Shown one piece after another: positions 1 through 5,825 of a stretch of 6,251 nt of DNA; the stretch's first letter is position 1; each line of letters opens with the position of its first letter. The stretch is from an uncultured Pseudorhodobacter sp. Its GTDB lineage: Bacteria > Pseudomonadota > Alphaproteobacteria > Rhodobacterales > Rhodobacteraceae. The translations under genes and the position numbers were made by a program. The stretch covers positions 1 through 6,251 of the forward strand of contig CAMFIX010000190.1 of assembly GCA_945952425.1 (NCBI GenBank). The letters are read 5' to 3'. The notes beneath the pieces are model-generated. The model had not been told where the DNA came from. It ran no database searches and worked only from the letters and a program-made list of their open reading frames with translations.

Positions 1-277
1 GAAAACGGTCGCGATCTATGTTGCGGGGCGGAATTCCCGGCTTTTTCAAGTGGCTAGCCATATCTCTTACGCCTTGCGCGTGGCGCTGATCTTCCACGAA
101 ACCCGTCGGCAGCTGGGCAAGAGGCTGCCGATGCGCATCGCTCCGCCGGTCGATTGCGGGGCGATGGAGAAGGGTGACGTCGTGGCCTGGCTGCGAGCGC
201 GGACCTATGCGATGGGCGAGGTGGGCGGGCTGGTGGCGGAGGACGAATTCACCTTCCCGGCGCGGATTCAGGTCTGA
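1..277 (+). CDS. PlsC-type lysophospholipid acyltransferase, C-terminal part
   Basis: The reading frame is open from base 2 to the TGA at 275-277 and gives the last 91 residues of a protein that starts outside the window. The visible segment has the pattern NSRLFQVASHIS, then a run of LRVALIFHETRR, then LPMRIAPPV and a final WLRARTYAMG. This matches the region after the catalytic core of the PlsC-like acyltransferases often annotated as 'lysophospholipid acyltransferase' or 'putative hemolysin', which acylate lysophospholipid or lyso-ornithine lipid at the inner membrane. The HX4D catalytic motif would lie upstream and cannot be seen, so activity cannot be judged. A GTG at 50 lies inside this conserved segment and is not the real start. 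The stop overlaps the stop of the convergent regulator gene by 10 bp. Family assignment is by recalled resemblance; the exact substrate is unknown. Confidence 0.75.
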   Translation, partial: KTVAIYVAGRNSRLFQVASHISYALRVALIFHETRRQLGKRLPMRIAPPVDCGAMEKGDVVAWLRARTYAMGEVGGLVAEDEFTFPARIQV

Positions 278-1134
278 AGCCCCTTTGCGGCGGCCTTCAA
301 CGCTCGGGTCAGGGGCGCGAGGGCGGCGCCGGTCAAGCGGTTGAATTGCCAGTATAAAGGCACGTCCAGCGCGGTGCCGGGCGCGAGTTCGACCAGGGCG
401 CCACTCGCAAGATGCGGGGCGGTCAGCTGGTCGGGGTTCATGCCCCAGCCGAGGCCCTGCAGACAGGCGGCGACGAAGCCTTGGCTGGAGGCAAGCCTAT
501 GGCAGGGAAGGGAAAAACGCTGGCCGGTCAATCGGGCGGCCCAGGTCTCTTGCAGGCTGTCCTTGTCGTTGAACCGCAGCGAGGGGGCGCGGGAGAGCGT
601 CTCGACCGTCAGTTCGGGGAACCAGCGGGCCGCGAAGCCAGGGGCGCAGGTGGCGCGGTAGCGCAGGGCGCCCAACGCGACAGTGTCGCAGCCCTGCAGC
701 GGGCCGGGATGCGAGGTGATGGCGCCCACCACCTCGCCAGCGCGCAGCAGGGCCTGACTGTGGTCCTGGTCGTCGATGACGATGTCGAACAGCAGCCCCT
801 CGGTCGCGGCAAGCGCGGGCATCACCCAGGTCGCGAGGCTGTCGGCGTTCAGCGCGATCCGGGTGACGGCGGGGCCGGCGGGCAGGTGCAGCTCGGCCGC
901 AAGCGATTGTTCCAGAAGGGTGATTTCCTCGTGATGTCGCACCAGGCGCAGGCCGGTCGGCGTGGCTGTGCAGGGTTGGCCGCGACGGATCAGCAGAGTT
1001 CCGGCGGCCTCTTCCAGCGCCTTGACGCGCTGCGAGATGGCGGAGGGGGTGACGCCGATCTCGGCCGCGGCGAGGTCGAAGGCGCCGCGGCGGTGAACGG
1101 CGGCGAGGGCGGCGAGTTGGGCGGGGTCGAACAT
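268..1134 (-). CDS. argP: LysR-family regulator, ArgP/LysG type
   Basis: A 288-residue LysR-type regulator, the usual length for ArgP/IciA/LysG. It begins MFDPAQLAALAAV, followed by a winged helix-turn-helix at about residues 18-41 (FDLAAAEIGVTPSAISQRVKALEE) and the ArgP-like stretch RRGQPCTATPTGLRL at 50-64. The effector-binding domain fills about 90-288. I chose the ATG at 1134 because the family normally starts four to six residues before AQLAAL. An in-frame TTG at 1155 would add seven residues but has no ribosome site; a weak GGATGAAG lies upstream of the ATG. The gene is divergent from a LysE/ArgO exporter at 1302. Known members of this family sense lysine and/or arginine and activate the neighbouring exporter; that role here is inferred from context. 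It probably also controls its own transcription through the shared 167-bp spacer. The symbol names the family; lysG would serve equally well. Confidence 0.92.
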   Translation of the reverse strand: MFDPAQLAALAAVHRRGAFDLAAAEIGVTPSAISQRVKALEEAAGTLLIRRGQPCTATPTGLRLVRHHEEITLLEQSLAAELHLPAGPAVTRIALNADSLATWVMPALAATEGLLFDIVIDDQDHSQALLRAGEVVGAITSHPGPLQGCDTVALGALRYRATCAPGFAARWFPELTVETLSRAPSLRFNDKDSLQETWAARLTGQRFSLPCHRLASSQGFVAACLQGLGWGMNPDQLTAPHLASGALVELAPGTALDVPLYWQFNRLTGAALAPLTRALKAAAKGLQT

Positions 1135-1301
1135 CAGCAGAGCTTCATCCGGCAAAGAAAGATTAACTTGATTGAAGCCGCGGCGCCGTGCAGGTCAAGC
1201 GAGAACCGCGTCGAGGCGCGGCGATCCTGCTCTGCCGATGAAAACCCATAGCTGTCAGGTTATGGGTCTATATCCTCCGCCACCCAAGTCATGAGATCCG
1301 A
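1135..1301. promoter_or_regulatory. Divergent argP-lysE control region
   Basis: This 167-bp spacer separates the divergent regulator and exporter genes and must hold both promoters. It is locally richer in A/T than the flanking genes, for example around 1154-1176. I could not find a convincing -35/-10 pair for either gene. Two candidate regulator sites are visible: a perfect dyad at 1244-1267, listed separately, and a weaker A/T-rich TTAACTTGATTGAA at 1163-1176 that fits the loose LysR pattern T-N11-A. The exporter ATG at 1302 has only a weak purine stretch (GAGATC) before it. Confidence 0.7.
1244..1267. promoter_or_regulatory. Candidate LysR-regulator operator (inverted repeat)
   Basis: A perfect 7-bp inverted repeat, ACCCATA, a 10-bp spacer, then TATGGGT, lies 34 bp upstream of the exporter start between divergent regulator and exporter genes. 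LysR-type regulators usually bind dyads of about this span in such spacers. The position, close to where the exporter promoter should be, suits activation or steric control of lysE. Binding is inferred from symmetry and location only. Confidence 0.45.
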
Positions 1302-1904
1302 ATGCTGACCGCGCTAATCCAGGGCTATCTCACCAGCCTGAGCTTGATCCTCGCCATCGGGGCGCAGAACGCTTTCGTGCTGCGGCAGGGTATAAGGCGC
1401 GAGCATGTCGGCGCGGTGGTGGCGGTCTGCGCGGCCTCGGATGCGGTGCTGATCGCGGCTGGAGTGGCGGGGTTCGGGACGGTGACGGGCTGGCTGCCCT
1501 GGCTGGTGCCGGCGATGCGCTGGTTCGGGGCGGCCTTCCTGCTGTGGTACGGCGCGCTGCGCTTCCTTGCCGCGCGGAAAGGGGGTGAGGCTTTGCGCCC
1601 CGCGGATGCTACCCCGGCGCCGCTGCGCGAGGTCTTGGCGACCTGCCTGCTGCTCACCTGGGCCAATCCGCATGTCTACCTGGATACGATGGTGCTTTTG
1701 GGTTCGCTTTCAACGCATTATGCTCCGAACCAGGCGCCATTCGGCCTCGGCGCCGCGGCCGCCTCTTTCAGCTTTTTCGCTGCCCTCGGCTTTGGTGCTC
1801 GCCTTCTGGCCCCCCTCTTTGCCAGGCCCCGTGCTTGGGTCATCCTTGAAATCGTCGTCGGCCTGACGATGTGGATCATCGCCCTTACCCTGCTCCTTGG
1901 CTGA
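1302..1904 (+). CDS. lysE: LysE/ArgO-family basic amino acid exporter
   Basis: A 200-residue inner-membrane protein of typical LysE/ArgO length. Six hydrophobic segments lie at about 3-25, 37-59, 66-90, 109-136, 147-170 and 178-199. Family signatures are QNAFVLRQG (22-30), the early AASDAVLIAAGVAGFG stretch (44-59) and NPHVYLDT (122-129). Known members export lysine and/or arginine (and canavanine in some species), protecting the cell when peptides raise internal pools. The divergent ArgP/LysG-type regulator supports the same role here; the precise substrate is not shown by sequence. The ATG at 1302 is the first plausible in-frame start, with a weak ribosome site. Codon use changes about 130 codons in: T-ending codons (CTT, GGT, GCT, TTT) become frequent, unlike the G/C-ending first part. 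Confidence 0.93.
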   Translation: MLTALIQGYLTSLSLILAIGAQNAFVLRQGIRREHVGAVVAVCAASDAVLIAAGVAGFGTVTGWLPWLVPAMRWFGAAFLLWYGALRFLAARKGGEALRPADATPAPLREVLATCLLLTWANPHVYLDTMVLLGSLSTHYAPNQAPFGLGAAAASFSFFAALGFGARLLAPLFARPRAWVILEIVVGLTMWIIALTLLLG

Positions 1905-1914
1905 TTTCACGGGT

Positions 1915-1926
1915 CCAAAAATATCC
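1915..1926 (+). repeat. A-rich CCAAAAATATCC box after lysE
   Basis: Ten bases after the lysE stop there is CCAAAAATATCC, conspicuous in GC-rich DNA. From memory, boxes of this form followed by G- and C-rich complementary blocks occur just after genes in many Rhodobacterales genomes. I see only one copy here, so repeat status rests on recall and not on this window. Confidence 0.35.
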
Positions 1927-1935
1927 ACGAGGTTT

Positions 1936-1988
1936 CCAAAGGGTTCGCCACTGGTTCAAGAAACAAGTGGCATGGTGCTCCCCTTTGG
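1936..1988 (+). other. Nested two-part hairpin downstream of lysE
   Basis: An outer perfect 8-bp stem (CCAAAGGG at 1936-1943 with CCCTTTGG at 1981-1988) encloses an inner perfect 6-bp stem (GCCACT at 1947-1952 with AGTGGC at 1966-1971). Beyond one mismatch the inner stem adds three more pairs (GTT 1954-1956 with AAC 1962-1964) and a five-base loop. No U-tract follows, so it is not a standard intrinsic terminator. It could act as a 3'-end stabiliser for the lysE message, as part of an intergenic repeat, or as a small structured RNA. I do not recognise it as a known RNA family. Confidence 0.5.
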
Positions 1989-2001
1989 CGAGGGGGCCCG
2001 G

Positions 2002-2018
2002 GGGGGCGAGCAGCCCCC
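2002..2018 (+). other. G/C hairpin in lysE-spike spacer
   Basis: GGGGGC (2002-2007) and GCCCCC (2013-2018) form a 6-bp stem with the five-base loop GAGCA. No T-run follows, so intrinsic termination is unlikely. It may be the G/C half of the same Rhodobacterales-type intergenic element as the A-rich box at 1915-1926; that link is inferred. Confidence 0.35.
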
Positions 2019-2062
2019 GGCTTGCCCCGTTGCGCCACCCCTCCCCCCAGCGCGCGCAACGG

Positions 2063-2079
2063 TTACCGGCTTTTTAACC
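2063..2079 (+). promoter_or_regulatory. Candidate CtrA-binding site upstream of spike gene
   Basis: TTAC, seven bases, then TTAACC matches the known alphaproteobacterial CtrA consensus TTAA-N7-TTAAC with one mismatch, in the first half-site. It ends 44 bp before the spike start codon, within promoter distance. The same stretch can be read as a short GGTTA-N9-TAACC dyad (2061-2079). In Rhodobacterales CtrA controls gene transfer agents and motility, which fits the downstream gene. A single near-match can arise by chance. Confidence 0.35.
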
Positions 2080-2112
2080 CTTTTCCCTAGCCTTCCGGGT
2101 CAATGCATTCCT

Positions 2113-2118
2113 CGGAGG
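2113..2118 (+). promoter_or_regulatory. Strong ribosome binding site fixing the spike start
   Basis: CGGAGG sits five bases before the ATG at 2124. An earlier in-frame ATG at 2103 has no such site, and this motif would lie inside its coding region, so translation most likely begins at 2124. Confidence 0.85.
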
Positions 2119-2123
2119 TTTCC

Positions 2124-5100
2124 ATGGCGACCAAGACGGCCCTGCAACTCTTGCCTTACCTGCAGCCCTCCCAGGCGCAGAAACATGTCACGTACAATGC
2201 CGCGATCCAACTTCTGGACGTGCTGGTCCAGACCTCGGCCGAAAGCCGATTTCTGACCGCGCCGCCGGTCTCGCCGGTGGCGGGCGACAGTTACATCGTC
2301 GGCAATGGCGCCACGGGCGACTGGACGGGCGAGGACAAGGCCATCGCGGTCTACAACGGCTCGTTCTGGGATTTCTACGAGCCCAAGACCGGCTGGCGCG
2401 TCTGGGTGCAGGCCGAGGGCGCCGAGGCGGTCTTCGACGGCACCGACTGGACGACTTCGGCCGACCGGCCCGAGCGGGTGGCGCAGCTGGGCATCTCGAC
2501 CGATCCGGACGACACCAACCGCCTGGCGGTTTCGTCCGATGCCAGCCTTTTCAACAATGCCGGCGCCGGGCACCAGATGAAGATCAACAAGGCGGGGTCT
2601 GCCAACACCGCCTCGATCCTGTTCCAGACCGGCTTTTCGGGCCGGGCCGAGATGGGGACGGTCGGCAACGACAATTTCGTGCTGAAGGTTTCGCCCGATG
2701 GCACGACCTTCCTGACCGGGCTGACGATCGAGGCCGCGACGGGGCGGCTGGTTGCGGCGCATGGGGTCAAGATCACCCCGGTCGCGGGCGATCCCGCGGC
2801 GCCGGAGAATGGCGACATCTGGTACAATTCCACCACCGGCAAGCTGCGCATCCGGCAGGGAGGCACGACGGTCAACATCATCGACCTCGCCACCGGGGCC
2901 GAGCAGACCGGCAACAAGGGCCTGCCCAACGGCTATGCCAGCCTCGATTCGGCCGGGCGGGTGCCTGCGACGCAGCTGCCCTCTTACGTCGATGACGTCA
3001 TCGAGGGCGCGACGCTTTCGGCCTTTCCGACCACGGGCGAGACCGGCAAGATCTATGTCACGCTGGATACCAACAAGACCTGGCGCTGGACGGGCAGCAC
3101 CTATGTCGAGATCTCGCCGGGGCCGGGCAATACCGACAGCCTGACCGAGGGCTCGACCAACCTTTACTTCACCTCGGCCCGGGTGACGGGGACGACGCTG
3201 ACGGGCTTTACCCCCGCCGCCAGCCGCACCGCGATCACGGCCAGCGACACGGTGATCTCGGCGCTGCAGAAGACGCAGAAGTACCACGCCGACCTGTCGG
3301 CCGTGGCCTTCAGCGGCACCTATGCCGACCTGGCCGCCAAGCCCACGACGATCGCGGGCTTCGGCATCACCGATGCGGTCGACATGGGCTCGACCCAGAC
3401 GATCACCGGCAACAAGACCTTCTCGGGCACGGTCTCCTTCACCGGCAACCAGACCGTGATCGACAGCTCCTTCCAGCTGCGCGACAATTTCGACCAGACC
3501 AAGCGCTTCCAGTTCGAGATTTCCGGCGTCACCACGGGCACGACGCGGACCCTGACCGTGCCGGATGGCAACGGGATGCTGGTGCTGGGCGAGGAGGATT
3601 TCGCGACGCGGGCGGCTTTCGTCACTTGGGCCAGCGGGCGGACGATCACCACGGGGCGGATCATCAACGCGGCGGGCCACAGCTGGCGCTATACCGGCTC
3701 GGGCACCGTGATCCCCGACCTGCCGGGCTGGGTGCCCAACGGCATCGCCTCGGCGGTGCATTGGGGGGCCGATCTGACCGGGACCACCTCGGCCATCACG
3801 GCGGTCTCGCAGCTGCTGGACTATGTGAACGCGCAGGGCGGCGGCGTGGCGCGGCTGCCGGCGGGGACGTATCTCTGGCCGGGCGGGCTGCAGAAGCAGG
3901 GGCTGAACAATGTCGTGCTGGAGGGCGAGGGCAACCGGACCAAGCTGCAGCGGCAGGGCAACCAGACGGCTGCGATCCGCTTCTGGGGTGGCGCGAACAA
4001 CCGCATCCGGCGCATCCTGATCGAGTGCGGCGGGTATGGCGGGCGCGGCTTCTTCATCCAGGACCGCTTCACGGGCGTCGAGGATTGCGAGTGCAACAAC
4101 TGCCCCGACCGCCCCTTCGGCATGCAGGGCGGCGGCGATACGACCTGGGGGCTGGACAGCGCCGGGCGCACCTCGGATGACAGCGGCTTCACCACTGCGA
4201 CCTTCTTCCCGTTGGGCTGCTGGTTCGAGGGCTGCCGGGTGTCGCGCACCGGATCGACTGCCTTCAGCCAGAAGCAGATGCACCATTCCCGCATCACGCG
4301 CTGCTACTGCGAGAACGTCTATTCCGAGGGCATCACCATCGACCGCTGCGACTATTCGGTGATCACCGGCAACACGCTGATCAACGTCTCGCTGATCGAC
4401 ACCAACCAGTTCCCTGACCTGGACGCGGGCACGGGCTTCCTGCTGGTCGGCGGCGGCGGCGTGGGCGGCGTGGGCATCGACGGGGCGACGGGCTCGCGCT
4501 TTGCCAAGAACACGATCATCGGGGTGCAGAACAACACCGCGGTGAGGAACAACCGGATCAAGGCGGCGATCAACCTGGTCAACAACATCCAGGCGGCGAA
4601 CGGCATCCAGGTCGAGGGCAACTACATCTCGGATGCCAAGACCGGGGTCTGGCTGAAGGGCACGGTCTCGGGGGCGGCGGGCAACAACTTCCGCCATATC
4701 ATCACCGAGAATGTCTTCGATTCGATCGGCACCGCGGTCGGAACCGGCAGCGCCCAGTTCGGCGCGATCTGGATCGACGCGGGATGCACCGACAGCATGA
4801 TCTCGGGCAACACCCAGATCGGCGGTAGCCCGTTGATCCAGGGCTATGTCGGGTCGAACCTGATCGACGTGCAAGACACCGAGCTGCCCTATCTGATCCC
4901 GCCCTCGGGCGAGTATATCATGACGGGCAACGGGGCAGGGGCGACGCTTGGCACCATCTCGGGCTCGGCGGGGCGGATCGACCTTTACCCCTTTGCGCCG
5001 CGGCTGGATACGCCGATCACCGGCTTTGCGGTGAACGTGACGACGGGGGTTGCCTCGGCCGTGGGCAAGATCAGCGTCTTCGACTGCGACCAGTATGGCA

Positions 5101-5411
5101 GGCCGAACAACCTGCTGTATGAATCGGGCGACTTCGACTTTTCCAGCATCGGCGTGAAGTCGAATGCGATCAACATGCTGTTGCGCCAGGACAAGACCTA
5201 TTGGCTGGGGCTGCGGCACTCCTCGACGGCGACGGTCTCGGCCATGGCGAGCACGGCGGCGATCGACATCAACGGCGGGACGCCGACGACGACCGCCCGC
5301 AAGAGCGTCCGGCGCACCACGACCTATGCGACGGCGCTGCCCAGCACCTGGGGCTGGAACTCCAGCGAGATCAACGCCTCGGCGCCGCCGATGATCTGGC
5401 TGAAGATGTAA
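2124..5411 (+). CDS. DUF2793-type phage/GTA spike with pectate-lyase-like beta-helix
   Basis: A 1095-residue modular protein. Residues about 9-109 resemble DUF2793 (LQPSQAQKHVTYNAAIQLLD; then PPVSPVAGDSYIVG and paired W-rich strands), a domain of Rhodobacterales prophage and GTA proteins. Residues about 225-355 carry tail-fibre modules (NGDIWYNSTTGKLRI; GYASLDSAGRVPATQLPS from 270; TWRWTGSTYVEI near 319; STNLYFTSARV from 344). FSGTYADLAAKPTTIAGFGITDA at 396-418 is another fibre motif. A pectate-lyase-superfamily entry follows (HWGAD near 546-550, LPAGTY at 578-583), then a right-handed beta-helix to about 920. The C-terminal 175 residues form a separate domain, possibly receptor binding. There is no signal peptide or membrane segment, as expected for a virion protein. 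Nine cysteines cluster at 635-742. It is the only phage-like gene visible, with its own ribosome site and terminator. R. capsulatus GTA head-spike proteins offer a precedent, but a leftover prophage tail spike is equally possible. Polysaccharide binding or cleavage is inferred from fold; no catalytic site was identified. Confidence 0.85.
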   Translation: MATKTALQLLPYLQPSQAQKHVTYNAAIQLLDVLVQTSAESRFLTAPPVSPVAGDSYIVGNGATGDWTGEDKAIAVYNGSFWDFYEPKTGWRVWVQAEGAEAVFDGTDWTTSADRPERVAQLGISTDPDDTNRLAVSSDASLFNNAGAGHQMKINKAGSANTASILFQTGFSGRAEMGTVGNDNFVLKVSPDGTTFLTGLTIEAATGRLVAAHGVKITPVAGDPAAPENGDIWYNSTTGKLRIRQGGTTVNIIDLATGAEQTGNKGLPNGYASLDSAGRVPATQLPSYVDDVIEGATLSAFPTTGETGKIYVTLDTNKTWRWTGSTYVEISPGPGNTDSLTEGSTNLYFTSARVTGTTLTGFTPAASRTAITASDTVISALQKTQKYHADLSAVAFSGTYADLAAKPTTIAGFGITDAVDMGSTQTITGNKTFSGTVSFTGNQTVIDSSFQLRDNFDQTKRFQFEISGVTTGTTRTLTVPDGNGMLVLGEEDFATRAAFVTWASGRTITTGRIINAAGHSWRYTGSGTVIPDLPGWVPNGIASAVHWGADLTGTTSAITAVSQLLDYVNAQGGGVARLPAGTYLWPGGLQKQGLNNVVLEGEGNRTKLQRQGNQTAAIRFWGGANNRIRRILIECGGYGGRGFFIQDRFTGVEDCECNNCPDRPFGMQGGGDTTWGLDSAGRTSDDSGFTTATFFPLGCWFEGCRVSRTGSTAFSQKQMHHSRITRCYCENVYSEGITIDRCDYSVITGNTLINVSLIDTNQFPDLDAGTGFLLVGGGGVGGVGIDGATGSRFAKNTIIGVQNNTAVRNNRIKAAINLVNNIQAANGIQVEGNYISDAKTGVWLKGTVSGAAGNNFRHIITENVFDSIGTAVGTGSAQFGAIWIDAGCTDSMISGNTQIGGSPLIQGYVGSNLIDVQDTELPYLIPPSGEYIMTGNGAGATLGTISGSAGRIDLYPFAPRLDTPITGFAVNVTTGVASAVGKISVFDCDQYGRPNNLLYESGDFDFSSIGVKSNAINMLLRQDKTYWLGLRHSSTATVSAMASTAAIDINGGTPTTTARKSVRRTTTYATALPSTWGWNSSEINASAPPMIWLKM

Positions 5412-5413
5412 CG

Positions 5414-5450
5414 AAAAGACCCGGCACCGCGAGGCGCCGGGTCTTTTTCT
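5414..5450. terminator. Bidirectional intrinsic terminator, spike gene and rpmB
   Basis: A perfect 12-bp stem, AAAAGACCCGGC (5414-5425) with GCCGGGTCTTTT (5436-5447), continues past one A-C mismatch with two C-G pairs and closes on a GCGA (GNRA-type) tetraloop. A T-run (TTTTT at 5444-5448, then CTT) follows on the plus strand, and the A-run at 5414-5417 supplies a T-run for the minus strand. It lies three bases after the spike stop and about 20 bases beyond the convergent rpmB stop, so it can end both transcripts. Confidence 0.93.
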
Positions 5451-5466
5451 TGCCGGATCAGAGGGT

Positions 5467-5754
5467 TCAGGCCGCAGCCTTGGCCTTCAGCACGTCCTTC
5501 TTGATCGCCAGGGCGTCGTCGGACAGCTCGGCATCCTTGGCCTTCAGCAGATAGGCGTCCAGGCCGCCGCGGTGGTCGACCGAACGCAGCGCCGCCGCGG
5601 TGATGCGCAGCTGGAAGCTGCGGCCCAGCGTGTCCGAAATCAGGGTGACTTCGTTCAGGTTGGGCAGGAAGCGACGCCGGGTCTTGTTGTTGGCGTGGCT
5701 GATCTTGTTGCCGGACATCGGGCCTTTGCCCGAGAGTTCGCAGACGCGCGACAT
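5467..5754 (-). CDS. rpmB: 50S ribosomal protein L28
   Basis: A 95-residue basic protein with the full L28 signature: MSRVCELSGKGPMSGNKISHANNKTRRRFLPNL at the N-terminus, then FQLRITAAALRSVDHRGGLDAYL. L28 is a small component of the large ribosomal subunit. It is longer than the 78-residue E. coli protein because of a lysine- and alanine-rich tail (LAIKKDVLKAKAAA). Only Cys5 is present, so there is no zinc-binding CXXC pair; this is the zinc-independent form. The ATG at 5754 is preceded by AAGGA with 8-nt spacing, and the start agrees with the family. It reads toward the spike gene and shares its terminator. meaB lies 71 bp upstream on the same strand; the two could be co-transcribed, or rpmB may have its own promoter. 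Confidence 0.98.
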   Translation of the reverse strand: MSRVCELSGKGPMSGNKISHANNKTRRRFLPNLNEVTLISDTLGRSFQLRITAAALRSVDHRGGLDAYLLKAKDAELSDDALAIKKDVLKAKAAA

Positions 5755-5762
5755 CGTGGTGT

Positions 5763-5767
5763 TCCTT
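5763..5767 (-). promoter_or_regulatory. rpmB: rpmB ribosome binding site
   Basis: AAGGA on the minus strand lies eight bases before the rpmB ATG and supports that start. Confidence 0.75.
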
Positions 5768-5784
5768 CGTGTGTCAAGACGAGA

Positions 5785-5804
5785 ACACCGCCCACGGGCG
5801 GCGT
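5785..5804 (-). other. Hairpin between meaB and rpmB
   Basis: On the minus strand ACGCCGCC and GGCGGTGT pair over 8 bp, with one G-U wobble, around a CGTG loop. It lies 21 bases after the meaB stop and about 30 bases before the rpmB start. The following bases (TCTCGTCTTG) hold scattered T residues but no proper U-tract, so it may be a weak terminator for meaB or a leader structure of the rpmB message. Confidence 0.4.
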
Positions 5805-5825
5805 CCGAATTCGATTGATGGTCGC

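Noticed and set aside
1135..1155. TTG start for the regulator at 1155
   Set aside because: No ribosome site precedes it and the LysR family start matches the ATG at 1134.
412..1251. A 279-codon plus-strand open frame across the regulator gene
   Set aside because: It is antisense to a well-recognised LysR protein, its product is low-complexity G/A/R-rich, and it crosses the divergent promoter spacer.
1269..1274. TATATC as a -10 box for lysE
   Set aside because: No -35 match lies at 16-18 bp; the CTGTCA at 1252-1257 is only 11 bp away.
2103..2123. Earlier in-frame ATG for the spike protein, adding seven residues
   Set aside because: It has no ribosome site, and the CGGAGG motif that serves the ATG at 2124 would fall inside it. 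The homologous N-terminus begins at MATKTALQLLPYLQPSQ.
2100..5219. A 1039-codon open frame on the minus strand opposite the spike gene
   Set aside because: Its composition is R/G/D/H/A-rich with no recognisable domain, as expected opposite a gene with strong G/C third positions. The plus-strand frame has clear phage domains, a ribosome site and a terminator.
5772..5777. TTGACA on the minus strand as a -35 box for rpmB
   Set aside because: It ends only 17 bases before the ATG and overlaps the ribosome site region, so a promoter here would start transcription inside the coding region.
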